Below the pieces are notes generated by a model, which worked only from the letters and a program-made list of their open reading frames with translations, did no database searches and was not told where the DNA came from. Of a DNA stretch of 64,000 nt, positions 23,166 to 36,839 are shown piece by piece; position 1 is the first letter of the stretch; every line of letters starts with the position of its first letter. The stretch is from Trichopus zeylanicus subsp. travancoricus (lineage: Eukaryota > Streptophyta > Magnoliopsida > Dioscoreales > Dioscoreaceae), in assembly GCA_005019695.1 (NCBI GenBank), contig RXID01014983.1, forward strand, positions 62,001 to 126,000. Direction: 5' to 3'. The position numbers and the translations under genes are program-made.

Positions 23166-24559
23166 TGGATTTGATAAATATCAAAAATAAAATTGATAGA
23201 CGGGCTCAGTTTCACATAGAGATAAGGGAAGAGTTTGGCCCACAAAGAAAACTGAGCCCAAGATGAGGTCGCCCACTTCAGGTGTCGATGGGCCATGTGG
23301 CCCATGTCCTCTCTGTGCCATTCCCTAGAGGAATCCTTTGTATGTTGGCGTGTTTACCAAATGACGAACCAACTCGTCTAAACATATTTTCCGTAAGAAA
23401 ATGATTAGGGTTAAGAGTGTGGGCTGGATTCCAAAATGCATTTATGGACTTTGGGCCCTGTTTGATGCCCTCAACGCTGGGCCCAAGCTTTCACTTTTGT
23501 GAAAAACACCTTGGCGAAAGCAAAATTTATGCTTGATGTGCTCATTTTCAACATTTTGAGTTCACACGTGTCAAAAAAAATGAGAGAAAAAAAAAATCAA
23601 TTCGGTGCTCGTGAATTTTCAGATTAAAATAATAACCGAAATTATTCATTTTTCAGAAAACTAACCCGAAATCGGATCCGATCCGGTGATCCCAAGCATT
23701 GGCCGGCCCGTTCGGTTGACAGCTCCAATCCAACCCATTTCTTTTCACGGGGTCACCCAACCCTAAGTACCCTGAAAAATTGACAAATGGAACCTCCTTA
23801 AAATCCGGAATTTTTCTCAAGCCACGCACAAACATAAAATTAATTAATAATATTCGTAATTTATATATAAGCAGATTTCTAACGTGCTAAGAAAGTTGTT
23901 GTTTATCAAGGGTAGCAACCAAATCCCGAGAGATCTACAGAGAATGGAGGGCAACATGACAACGAGGTGCAGAATCTGCATTCTCAGTAACAGTCGGAAG
24001 CCGATTATTTTAAAGCGCCTTTTGCATTATACCCCTCCAAATCTTAGTATTTTATATACACCCTCCATCAAATCAATATTTATATTTTCTCAAAAAGCAT
24101 GGACAAATCTTCATTACTAAGAAGAAAAATACAAAAGTACAAAAGACTATCGTACTTAAAATATTAAAAGAAAAATTACTTCAATTCCAGCCGACAGAAT
24201 TTGTATACGTTAAATTATTTTATTTTGTATGTATATCTTTGTTCGTTTTTTCTTGACAAAAGCTTAATAAAATTTTTTAAAAATAAAAATATTATATATT
24301 CACTAAATAGTAATAGAAATATATACATACAAATTTGGGTATGTAACATGCAAATAAAGCATTATATTGAAATATCGGCTTCTACAATAATTTTTTTAAA
24401 GGTATGTATGTATATATGTATTTTGAAAGATTGTTTTTTCACTGAGTTTTTGTAAATGTCAAATCCGTTGGGGATCGCAAACAGAATTATGTAATTGTTA
24501 GGGGTGTTTATGAAAAAAGACTTATTTTAAAGCCGTTTGGACTGCCCCCACAAAGTGCG
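23166..24559. other. intergenic; upstream region of the kinase gene
   Basis: Moderately complex sequence from the hAT right end to the presumed transcription start of the YODA-type gene. No gene, RNA or clear element was found. The last few hundred bases probably include the promoter, but I see no convincing TATA box. Confidence 0.4.
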
Positions 24560-26612
24560 TCGATTTAGCGCTAATGCCATCTCTTTTTCCTAATTTTTAT
24601 TTAGTCTCATATCGCTTTTCTTGCTTTGCTTTCTCATCTCTCCTTCTTCGGACACTACTCCCTCATCTCTCTCTCTCTCTCTCTCTTCCTCGCTTCAAGC
24701 GCTGTCCATCTCCATTTCGCGAATTTGTCCTCTCTTTCCTTTTTCCGTTCCCCAGCACTTGGATTTGGGGCTCGGGGCTTCCGGTTCTCGCGCTGTTCTG
24801 CTTTGTCTCTAGGGTTTTGGAGCCTGTGGTAGCTGGGGCGAGGTCAGTGTGGAGGATGGGTTTCCCGGCGTAGGGCGGCGCCGGCGCCGGCGGGTCCATC
24901 CCTGGAGGGGTTTTGGAGGGTTGGATCTGCTCTGATTTGGTGGAAAAGGTCGTGTCTTGTGTTGTTTCAGTTCGGGATCTAAGTGACGCTGATCTAATTG
25001 AGTAAGTTTGGAAGGGTTTCCTGCTGGGTTTTGTTATGTGATTTTTAGTATTTTTGATCGATTGGACTTAAATGCGGACTCGTTGGATCTGGGTCTCTGG
25101 AAGTTGACTTCTTTACCGTTGTAGTTGATTTTTGGGCAAGGGGTGGGGTTTATTTTTATTTTTATTTTTTTGGATTTTAATTTGTTTGGAGGTGATTATT
25201 GTTTTCTAGACATTAGGACTGGTGAATGCGCTGTTGGGAGTTCTTTTGTCCGGGTCAGTTGGACGTATACGTGTGAAAATTTTGCCAAAGAATGTTGGAT
25301 GAGTTCTTGTTTGATTGTGATGGGTAGCCGGCTGTGGCAAAGAAAGCTGGACAATTGTGGGTAGTCATGCCGGCCTGATTCTAGGTGTTTAGCCTCGAGC
25401 ATCTGGTTTGATCCAGTTCTATCTCAGCCAGATTCAACGGATATTCTTTACTATCTCGTTAGGTAGATTTTGAGTCACTTCGCCTGCTAAGAAGGTTACT
25501 GGGAATCACTTTAACTCTCACAATTGGTATAATTCAACTTCTTTTCTTTTCTTTTGTTATTAATCTGCAATTCTCGACATCTTTCCTCATACTTGAGCTT
25601 CTAATGTGCATTTGGAGTTCGTTTGGAATGTCTAAATTAGCATAGTTGCATTCTTTTGGTGTTGTTGCCCCCCATTCCTTGGAACTTTGTTACTTGCTCT
25701 TGTAGTCTGGGTTCACCCATGGTCTTTATTGCAAGGTCATTATCGTGCATATTTAGCTTCATGCTGTGTTGGTTTCTGGGTTGATCTTTTGTATATAGTG
25801 GCATTCATCATCATTTGTGACTTTAAGATTTGCCATTTGTACCTGCCATTCCATATGTGGATCAGCAGTGGAAAATGGAATATTTGTACCTTATTTTTTA
25901 ATATTCACATGAACTTTTTCCTTAAATAAGCACATGCAGAACCTCTCTGATATTTCTTAGACTTGATTATGGTGGTGAAGCTCTTTTGTACAGGAGTATC
26001 TTGCTGGACTCTTGTGTTACATTTTCTTAGCAAGTGACAAGCTTTAATTCATAAAAGGAGTTCTGTGATTGTCAAATTGCTTCAGAAGATTCAGAGGATA
26101 ATATAAAATTAAACATTGTAATTTCTGCATTGTTTGATGGAGAAATATGGAGCCACTAATTTTTGTTGCTGTAAACAAAAAGACTCATGTTCTTGAGGGG
26201 TTAATGTGCTTTTCTATAGGGATTAATTCTACCCATGGCTAAAAGATGTGTTGCTTTTCCTTTTCTTGAGTTATTTATTCAAGTATGCATATCATGATAG
26301 AGTTTTCTGCATTGCATTTCATGTTCTCATAGGATAATTCTGCTCCTTTTCCAGGTTAAACCAACAAGAGTTGTTTGACTTTTCAAGTCTAGCCGATGAT
26401 GATGATGAACTTTTTTATAGTTTGAGTGGGTTTTCTTATGAACATCTGCTCTGAGGTAGAGCTGTTGGATGGGATTTCTTCCACGTTATATTAGCCAATG
26501 AGTTTTCTCTCTGACATATCTGATATCTAGGGTGTTGTTGTTTTCATGTACTTCTGCAGTGCGATTGAAAAGTTCACAAAATTTGACAAGCAACGTATCC
26601 TCTACATTCAGA
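24560..26612 (+). promoter_or_regulatory. 5' leader (UTR exon and leader intron) of the YODA-type gene
   Basis: A pyrimidine-rich leader with a CT microsatellite (about 24,667-24,685) is followed by GC-rich sequence and then about 1.7 kb of T-rich, intron-like DNA. A cttctgcag acceptor ends at 26,559, just before the coding exon; an alternative AG lies at 26,610-26,611. Upstream ATGs exist (e.g. 24,574, opening a 99-codon frame), so upstream ORFs are possible if transcription starts before them. Exact leader exon borders need cDNA. Confidence 0.5.
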
Positions 26613-29600
26613 ATGCCATGGTGGGGAAAATCTTCTTCAAAAGATGTCAAGAAGAAGACTACAAAGGAAAATTTAATCGATACCCTGCATAGATTTATAA
26701 GTCCAGCAGAACAAAGAAGTGGAAATTCTAGAATAGGAGGGCTTCAAACTCATAGCTGCATAACTTCTCAGAAAGGATCACGATCAAGAGCAGAATCACG
26801 GTCTACATCACCTTCATCTCAGGTGTCACGATGTCAAAGTTTTGCAGACAGGCCACGTGCTCAGCCACTTCCACTTCCTGAGCTACAGCCTGGCAGAACA
26901 CATATGCCATCTGGAGTCAGTGTTTCAAAATCAATGCTGGAAAAACGGGGGAAACCCCAACTCCTTCTTCCACTTCCTACTCCTGGCCATCTTTCTAGAA
27001 GACCAGAACCTGCTGATGCTGATGTAGATCTGCCCACTGCTTCTGTTTCTAGCACATGCTCCATTGATAGTGAAGATGCTGCAGATTCGAGACTTCACAG
27101 CCCTGCAGGGAATGACACAGATAGTGGTTCTAGAGGCACTTTAAGCAACCCCAGGTTTGCTTATTTCTAGCTTGATGAGAATAGTTTAATTCACTTTAAT
27201 CTAATCTGGATTTATGCTTTCTCTAACAATTCTCTTATGTATTGTTGAAGTGTTGCACACAGAGACCAGTCTCCTGTCAGTACTCAGAAAAACTCGAAGG
27301 AGATGGTTGCACTGGCAAACCCATCGTTGAACAGCCAGATTCTCTTTACATCACCCAAGCAGGGAGCTCTGAGCAACTACCAATCCAATATGCATGCTCC
27401 TCGTAATGGAGCTTTTACAAGTGCCCCAGATAGTTCCATGTCAAGTCCTTCTAGAAGTCCTATGAGAGCAGTTCACCCTGAACAAATTTCCACATCAGCT
27501 TTTTGGGCAGCAAAGCCTTACTCAGATGTAAATTTCCTTGGATCTGGACAGTGTTCAAGTCCAGGTTCTGGTCAAACATCTGGACACAATTCTATGGGAG
27601 GAGATATGTCTGGACAGTTATTTTGGCAACACAGCAGGGGTAGCCCAGAATGTTCCCCTATACCCAGCCCTAGGATGGCTAGTCCTGGTCCAAGCTCTAG
27701 GATTCATAGTGGATCTGTTTCTCCACTTCATCCGCGTGCTGGAGGGACAGCACCAGAATCACCTACAAATCGGCATGACGAGGGGAAGAAGCTGAGCCAC
27801 CGTCTACCATTACCACCAATAAACATCTCAAATACTTCTCCTTTCTCTCCAAACAATTCAACACCAAGTACACTATCGCCAATACCTCGAAGTCCTGGAA
27901 GGGCAGAAAATCCTGCAAGCCCTGGGTCACGTTGGAAGAAGGGAAAGTTGATTGGTCGTGGAACATTTGGACATGTTTATGTTGGTTTTAACAGGTACAT
28001 GAGACCTATATTCTCACTAGGTGGCTCTTTGTTTATTTATTTTTGGTTTCGAAGTTCTCTGTAAGGATTTATTGACTATTTTAACTGCTTTTAGAAATAG
28101 TTGTTTGTGGAATATTAAGCGATGTCAGTACCAACTTTATCAATTTAGAGGTGTACGAAAAGCTCTGACAAACATGCATATGGGCATGAAATATTTTTAG
28201 TGAGGCAGAGCATACAGCGGAAAGGGGCAATGAAAAAAGTTTTCAGAACCAAATATGTACACAGATGGCGCATGAGGACACTGATTTTTGTTGAACATGG
28301 AACATGTGGACATGGGCTATTATAATCTATATTCTTAACCATATATGGCTAGATAAAATCAGACGTGTGGACATGTGCTGGTCGGTAGACAGATGTCTGT
28401 CTTCCAAATGATAGCTTTGGAGGATAAATGTGGATCTGCCTTGCAACTTTTCTTGTTTGTACCGACTAAATGTACTAAGAAGAGTTGTTGAATATATGGA
28501 TACACAAACTGAGATTCTGCATTGTGTGGTACATCCAGCCCTCTCTATAGTATGGATCTGTGCTGCTACTGCATCGGCATAGAATAAGTCATCAAATGAA
28601 GTTTATCTTGTAAGGGTATCTGTTGGTTTTGAATTTATGATGGATATGATTTGTTCATCATCCACTTGTGGTACTGATCCTTCATGGTGTTTTCCTTAAG
28701 TTTACTGTATCACTGATTATTTATTATCTATTTTTATGTGTGTGCATGCGTTAGTGTGTGTGGTCACCCATTTTTCATTTGTAATGTAGTGATAGTGGAG
28801 AAATGTGTGCAATGAAGGAGGTCACTCTTTTCTCTGATGATGCCAAATCAAAAGAAAGTGCAAAGCAGCTGGGGCAAGTAAGTCTTTGTTTCTGAGCAAT
28901 ACTTGGAGATATTTCTTTTGAGACGTGTGCTGATGTGTGTTGTACCAAGTTTTAGAGCTTCTTCTGAAAACCTTTGATTGTTGCTTTCTTTTTTATGATA
29001 GGAAATATCTCTTTTGAGCCGGCTGCGGCATTCAAATATTGTGCGGTATTATGGATGTGATATGGTAGGTCTGTTATGTGTTATGCTAATAAGCTAGCTT
29101 CTCTTTCTGTTTAACGTTTGTTTTCTGGATCATTGTATTTGTATATAATAACACCTTAAGCATTGGCTTGGTGGTTGTACCAACCTCTTTTATGTGAGAC
29201 ATCATTGGTTCGAACCTTGCTTACAGCATGGCTTTAATGGCAAATCCCAGTTGCTCAAAAAAAATGTACTTGTATCCATAATACTTCCTACAATAAAGTT
29301 CCTGATTGAAGGAATGATCATTCTGTTTGAACTGTCACATCTCTTGATCCTCTCTCAAGACTGGTTTTAATTGACAAATTGACAATCTTACCTGATGCAA
29401 TGGCTGCCAGGAAGTGATTTACATAGAGTTGATTCTCTGTGCTTGGTTTCATTAGTCCTTATCCACTTGGTCAGTAATGTTGTTTGACTGAAGTCACTGA
29501 ATACTTTGTGGATCCTAGGCTCAGCATTGCCTTTTTGGCATAATGTTTTTATCATTTTCTTTGAGTCATTTGGAAATTATAATTAGAATCCATAATCCAT

Positions 29601-32600
29601 TTATCTTATTGTGGTACTATTGATGAAAGAGATGTACTATTGACCTGACATGCATAACTAAAGTGTGTTAGGATATATCACCCTTTTTCTACATTTGGCT
29701 ATATGGTCAGCAGTACTTTAGTTTGTGGAGGATATATAAACTACTAGGAGACTTGTTTTGCTCCACCACTTGTTGACTGTCTACTAGTTTCCACCTACAC
29801 CAGCAGATTCTCACCAATTGATGAGAGTGTTAACCTCCTGCTCTTGCTACTGCATTTTTTTAAAATTCTAATTATTTCTGCCTAGCATTGGAGCAGAATT
29901 AGTTTCTCATTGTATCCTTTGGAAGTTGAAATTCTGTCATCAATCCAATTTGAATGATATCCGATGTTAATGTAAAGGCATCTGTATGGAACATTATCTT
30001 ATGCTGTAAGATTTTTTCTTATTTAACTCCTTTGTGGTAGTCAGCCAGTAGTATAATGCAGGATTTTTCTTGAGCAGATAGATGATAAGCTTTACATCTA
30101 CCTGGAATATGTATCTGGAGGTTCCATCCATAAGCTTCTGCAGGAGTATGGGCAGTTTGGTGAACAAGCAATACGCAGCTATACCCAACAAATTCTTTCT
30201 GGTTTAGCATATTTGCATGGAAAGAATACTGTCCATAGGTATGTTCTAGTTTCAGTTAGCTTTGCCTTGGAATTTCAAGTATCTCACTGCTGTCGATACT
30301 TTGGCCTCTAAGGTGATCTCAGCCAGCCTTCAACTTTGTGCTATGCAGAGACATTAAAGGTGCAAACATACTCGTTGACCCTAGTGGGCGTGTAAAGCTG
30401 GCAGATTTTGGGATGGCAAAACATGTAACGTTCCTGCATAATCCAATATTTGATACACATTCTAATTTCTTTAATATTTTCTTACTCTTTTATATAAAAT
30501 CATAACTTAAGCTTATAGTTGAAGACTGCCATATATTATTTTGAACCCTTATGCATTATATTGAAGGTCTGATACTAGAAATAAGTAATAAAAAAACATG
30601 TATGCTTATAGTCCTTGTAGTTCAGTATGCTGTTCTATGCTCTAACCCTTCGTACCATTTGTGCATTGAGATGCTCTATTATCATTCTATTGTCCAACCA
30701 TTTTATTGTAAAGTGGGCTCAAGTCTATCTTTTGTTTCTTCAAGTAGAAATAATAATCCTGATGTAAGTGATCATATATGTTGTCCCTCAACTTTACTGT
30801 CTGGTTCTTTTTATTGAACAATGTAATATCCTTTGTTCCTCCTTCTCCCTCATACCCTTTTGAAGTTATTCTCTACCTGAAAGTTGGAAATCAAAAACAA
30901 GAAATTGTGTAGTTCATGCATGACTTATCCTATATGTTTATATTACTAAAAGGATGTGTTTTGCATTTTGCCTATTGTTTAAGGCATATCCAAAGAGTGC
31001 CACTTGTCTTGGACTTTGACCAGAATGTACTGTTTGTGACACTCTTTCAATTTCCAGATCACTGGACAATCATGTCCCTTATCATTCAAGGGAAGTCCCT
31101 ACTGGATGGCACCTGAGGTAAGTTTTTAATCTCTTTCCTATCCTTTTTTTTTTCTTTTCAATAAGTTGCTTTTTGCTACTTTCTAATTAAAATGATTGTT
31201 TCAGGTTATTAAGAACACAAATGGCTGTAATCTTGCTGTGGACGTATGGAGCCTTGGATGCACTGTCCTGGAAATGGCTACATCAAAACCACCTTGGAGC
31301 CAATATGAAGGGGTTTGTCATCTAAACAAGAAAAATGTTTTCATCCATTACTTTTTTTTAATAACTTTCAGGCAACTAATGTTTTGTTTATATAGATGAA
31401 AATTTGTGGCAATATCAATGTGGCCATGTATGCAAAATGATGGACAGAAATCTCGACCAATTCTGATGTGACCAGATACAACACATATAAACAGTCGCAC
31501 AATGGATGCATTAATTAAGACAAACTCATTTATGTACACACATATAAATGTATCCATCTATGTAAAAAGATTGTCAGAAAACTAAATAGAAGTTTTGTAT
31601 GGCCATCCATAATATGCCTGGAAGGCATACATACCCATGCGAAGTGGAAGCTTTAATTAATAGATATCACTATGATCTTGGTCGAATATACAGCTTTCGG
31701 ACCAAGTTCATGAATCTTGTGGGTTTTCAAGAATTTTGCACTTCTAATGCACAAAATAGTTTTCCTTGTTGAGGTCAGCAATCGGGATTGGTGGATGGGT
31801 TGTTGAAACATGAAATGCATTCCAAAGTCTTGAGGGTTAGTGATGTTCAAGTATCATTCGGAGAACTTAACAGTAAGCCCTCTAAATGATTTTGACTCAC
31901 GATCAACTTTGACAAATTCCATTTTCTACGAAAACACAATAACCTGTTAAAATTTTCTTCGTTTTTCTAAGAGTCTAATAATGTTTTAGTTGCCGCTCTG
32001 TTTGACCCTAAAATGTGTTGATGTCCTAAAGTTGGCCTGAACTAGTGAGATTAGGCACTTCATGAAAACTAAATAAGTTCTGAAAATGCTGAATTTTATT
32101 CTTTCATATGCCATTGATTATAAACCATAGGAGATGTATCCTCATGTTTTTATTTTGATGTGAAATACTTGGTATCCCTGGCTATACAACGTGCTTCAAC
32201 TCCTTGCTCTACTATAGCATCTGACATTTGTGTCATCTGGTCTGAAGATTGCAGCTATGTTTAAGATTGGGAACAGCAAGGAGTTACCGGCTATTCCTGA
32301 TCATCTCTCAGAAGAAGGCAAGGATTTTATTAGATTGTGTCTACAACGGGAGCCTTCTAATCGCCCTACAGCTGCTGAGCTTTTGCAGCATTCTTTTGTG
32401 AAAAATGTTGGTCCAGTAGAAAAATCCATACTTAGTTCTGAACCTATAGAACAACATACAACTGTCCCAAGTGGAGGAGGTTTCAAGGTACATTTTTTGT
32501 TCACAATGTTCATCAACTAAAATTTTGATTATAAAACTTTATTTCCTCAGTCATGGTATTTTCTGTTCATCTCAAGAAACCTTCGCTTATTTTTTAGAGG

Positions 32601-34503
32601 AAGTAGTCTAATTGAGTTGAATTTTCTTTTTTATGCTTGCAATATTTTGAAGTTGCTTTAAGCCTCTAATTTAGATCAATGATGTGCGAAATGAACTCCC
32701 ACTGTTATTTTCAAGTAAACTGGTAAAGTTTCCAACAGCTTTGATGCAACCCATGTGGCAATCTGAAGTGCTTATTTGCATTGGAAGCTGATTGTTCACC
32801 TGTTCTGGTTATTAAATATGATTCATAGTTTCATGGAGACCAAGTTGAAAGGAGAGATGATATGTGCCATAGAAAAGATCATGGTAGTGTTTCTTAACTA
32901 TTTGTAGGTTCTTGCCATGAAGTTGATTGATGTGAGTCTTTTTTTTTGTATATGGTCTGATTGTCCTGTGAGCTCCATTGGGTGTTCCATTTGCCATGTT
33001 TTAAATACAGAATCTCCTTGTTCTTGAGATCAATGAGTAAAAGGAAAATTTTATTTTACTAATTTTCTATTTAAATAAAGTTTCCATATGGGCATTGGGA
33101 ACTTAAATACTTCCATGCATTGCTTCCATATTTGTTGTTTAATTTATACCATTATAAATTTCAGGGTGTTGGGCATGTAAGAAATCTTTCTTCACTAGAA
33201 ATGGAAGGATTGGCAATTCATCAGAGTAGAGGTGTACGGACTTCTCTACTCACCAGGTAATCTTTTGCTGCTTGGTTCTTTGACTTTTGAAAATTTGCGA
33301 CATGCAAAAAGAACAATCAAGCAGAATACTTAGTATGCATTTAACCCCCTTCTCCCCCAAGTCCAAGAAAACCAGAAAAGGGATGCTTAATATGGCATCA
33401 ATTACAATTTAAATTTCTTGGAAGAAGAGGAAAAGAGAAAATGATGCTTTAATTCTGATTCAGTGTAATTAAATGAAGAGAGTTTATAAATAGACTATCT
33501 TTCATTTTCCCTTTCTGCATCATCATTGCATTCCGTTTTTTGTCATATTCATGATCTGTAATTCCTTAATTGGCAGATCTTAAATTGTCTTCACCAAGTA
33601 TGCTAAATCTGGTACTAGTCTTTTTATAGATATACTAGTAGATCTATAGAAGCCATACTCTTTCTGCAAAGTATTCTTCTTTTTGAATATCCCGCTTATG
33701 TGAAGCTATGGAATTCCAAGTATCAACTTTGTGCTAACTGCTAAGATATAGTGAGGATTTTTTGGATGAAAATGGGTTTTGGGTAGATGTGATGGGTGTT
33801 TGCAGATATTGCTGGTAGAATTATTCTTGATATCTTTCAAGATAAACTCAATTGGCTGACACTTTCACAATTGATAATAGTGGCCTAATGGGGCTTATTT
33901 CTTTATGCTAGGACTATTCATCTTCAGATCATTCTCATATGTGGGTAATGATCGTTATTCTGCTCATTCAACTTAAGGCTGTTCTCATTTTGCTGTTTTA
34001 TATGTTACAAAAATGAAACTCGATTAATTTCTGGAAGCCTAATTGCTTTTAGTTGCAGTGATATTCAAGCAAGGAACATATCCTGTTCTGTTTCTCCTAT
34101 TGGAAGCCCTTTGCTAAATTCAAGGTCTCCACATGTTAGTGGGAGGATGTCCCCTTCTCCCATATCAAGTCCTAGAACCACTTCAGGCTCTTCCACTCCT
34201 CTAACTGGTGGCAATGGTGCTATTCCATTTAACCAACCAAAGCAGTTGGCATATATCCACGAGGGTTTCATGAACACGGCAAGGTCCCAGAATAATCACT
34301 ATCCGATGGGATCTACCTTTAATGACCCAAAGCTCAACTTTTATCCGGGGATTCAGCAAGGCTCTCCCATGTTTCGTGAACAGATGACATCTGAAACTGA
34401 TATTCTCAGCCCTCAGTTTGGAAGGACTGCACATGGACATCTCAGGGAAGCAAATGATGAGCAGTTCATGTTAGCTGACCGTGTTTCTCTTCAGCTGCTA
34501 TGA
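26613..34503 (+). CDS. YDA: YODA-type MAPKKK (MEKK subfamily), 11 coding exons
   Basis: Exons are 26613-27154, 27251-27994, 28790-28877, 29002-29064, 30078-30238, 30349-30424, 31058-31117, 31205-31312, 32248-32487, 33165-33256 and 34059-34503. They total 872 aa; Arabidopsis YDA is 883. The start is MPWWGKSSSKDVKKK, the conserved family N-terminus. A long Ser/Pro-rich regulatory region precedes the kinase domain at about 410-665. Its motifs are GRGTFG (416-421), the ATP-binding lysine in AMKEV (K438), HRDIKGAN (D534), DFGMAKH (552-558) and SPYWMAPE ending at 578. A Ser/Pro-rich tail follows. All catalytic residues are present and the frame is unbroken. YDA-type kinases activate MKK4/5-MPK3/6 cascades that control stomatal patterning, embryo polarity and immunity; that role is inferred from the family. 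All introns used have GT/AG borders. Confidence 0.95.
29145..29264 (+). mobile_element. SINE-like insertion in a YODA intron
   Basis: A ~120-bp insertion carries an RNA polymerase III A box (tggcttggtgg, 29164-29174) and B box (ggttcgaacc, 29207-29216) 33 bp apart, and ends in A8 (29257-29264). It is flanked by an 11-bp direct repeat with one mismatch (tgtatttgtat 29134-29144; tgtacttgtat 29265-29275). These are the hallmarks of a tRNA-derived SINE. It sits in the intron after exon 4 (29,065-30,077), in the sense orientation. Confidence 0.75.
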
Positions 34504-36839
34504 GAACATGTAAAGCTGAATCCATCACTGGACCTCAACCCTAGTTCTGCAATACTTGGCCGTACAAGTGGAACATGATTTTGTATAGTCATTTGACTTT
34601 GAAAGCTTCGCTGTGGCTGGCTGAATTATTTATTTGTTCAGCAACATTAAATTAATGTCATATAGCAGCAGAGAAATACACGCCTGTATGGTAAGGCTCA
34701 GACTAATAACCAAATAACTTTTTTGACATTGGAGGCTGAGGCTGGAGAAATGAAGCATTCGTCTTCATTAACAGTTGGCAAATCCATATCAGTAAGCTTC
34801 GTATTTCTCTTTAGTATTTTTCATTTTCTGTTGATTTTAGTATGCTGATAGACTGGATAGCTGAAAATTTTCCTTGGCTGATATAACTGAATTTTATGTA
34901 GTTTGTGAAATTAAATAATGCTGAAAACCATTTTGCTTAGAGTAATGAATTTGGCATATTAGTTGCAGTTCTTTGTCCAAGTGATTGAAGGACACATGGT
35001 TATTCTAATCAATCTTAACTAATAATTGCAGTGAGTTTTCTTTATTCTAATAATTGCCTGGCAAAACTGCGGTTTGTAGTTATGAAGAATTATTTCTTTC
35101 TTAAATAGGGGTTGAATAGATTTTTGCAAAACTAAACAGGTAAAATAAATACTTTGTAATTTGATTGGTGGGATTTCCTGGAATATGATCGAATTTCATG
35201 ACTTCAATTACAGGCTAAAGATCTTGCTTGAATTTTCTGTAATTTTGTTGTTTCTTCACTTACACTTGAATGAATGTTTTTGTCATTTCAGATTAGCAAA
35301 AAAGGCATCCCAATGATCCAATGATTATTTTCAGCTGGATGTTCTTTGTTAAACAACATTGCCATCAGCAGTACCTGATAGAGCAAACTGTATATTTATG
35401 ATCTTTGCTCATGTTAAAGATGAGAGCTGTGGAAGTAGTCGGACATGAATTGCTTTGCTATTACTACATCTTTCTTCAGTGGTGGTGGATTGGTTGGTCT
35501 CCTATGATTGTACAGGAAAACAGGAAACTTTTAGTTTCCCAAAATTGGTCAGAAAACAGAAGATCAAACCTTTCGGTGCTTGTCCTACTGAAATTTGAAC
35601 TGTTGTAGAACTCTGTGCTGACACTCCTGCCCAACTGTTGTTTGTATGTACATCACTTGCCTAATTTTTTTCCAAAGAAGGAAGGTGCCTCTGTGACATG
35701 CATGTCTATCCCTAAATTACTGTGTGTTGCAAGCAGAGTAGATGCTAGATAGGAGGTTTCTTGCTGGAGTTTTATACTAAGCTTTGGAGACCTGTGACTG
35801 GTCTGGTTTTTGTAATTTGTCACCGGAGATGTACTTAGGAGCAGTCTTAAGTAGATTTGTTTGTAACTCATTTTGATCTGGTTTGCTAGAGTTTATCTCT
35901 TAAGTTATTTTAGGTTTGCACTTCTCAAAGAAAGTTATTTCAAGCTCACACTTTCAGTGGTAATTTGCCTAGGTCCATTGCACTGTGTTTCCCCTTGATG
36001 ATTGAGGTATTGGTCAAGGACATTTTGGCTGAAGATTCTGAGCCCATTATCAAATGGGTGAAATATCAAATCTAGCTATATAAGTTAGAGTTTGATGCAA
36101 ATTGTTTAAGATCCAGATTGGTTTCTTAATTGAGAAAAAAATTCGTAATAACACAGAATAAATTGTTCTGCATGTATGTCCATGGCAGATAATTTTGATG
36201 TATACACTAGCAAAACAGCAAAGGATGCATACATACATATTCAAGGTGGCCCCACAGCCTACATCGGTGACCGCTAAAATCTGGAACTGCACCCTGCGCT
36301 ATCATCATAACAATCAATCAGTAGATTCCTGCATCCTCAGCCTGCACTCTGCAGCTGAGAATTGAATTTGCCAGCCTTTGACCCACACCGGTACCCTGGA
36401 AACTAGCCCATTCCATTACTAGTAGTGTAGTTACTCGAAACTTAATTTTTTGGTTCCAAAGCAAAGGACCAGTGTGAAAGATTCCCCGCAGAGGAAGCCA
36501 TGATGCTCCAAAAGATGCTCAACCGCCAGCTTAAGACCATGTGATAGGTCCCCCATAACCATCACCCACCTGATTCCATTTCACCAGTCCTATCATCATT
36601 GTCCTGACACTGCTCCAAGAACCACCACTTTCAATCAATTCATCATCTTGGCCAAGCAAACAGCACAGTGAAACTAAAATGTTTCATATAACAATGTAGC
36701 GGATACAACAGATGCAAAGACAACACCGAGCAGCATAAAAATTTACACACTTGACAAGCAAAAGCTTAGCACTGGAAGAAACCACAAGGATAGGATAAAC
36801 ACTAGGGAAGGCATGGCTGAGGTGAAATCTGCCTGCTGT
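34504..36839. other. 3' UTR of the YODA-type gene and convergent intergenic region
   Basis: The kinase gene and the aquaporin gene converge here. The first part is probably the kinase 3' UTR, but no single poly-A signal can be chosen. The last ~200 bp before 36,840 are likely the aquaporin 3' UTR. No further gene is supported. Confidence 0.45.

Noticed and set aside
29145..29264. A tRNA gene
   Set aside because: The A and B boxes are present but the sequence does not fold as a cloverleaf with an acceptor stem by eye. The A-tail and target duplication indicate a SINE.
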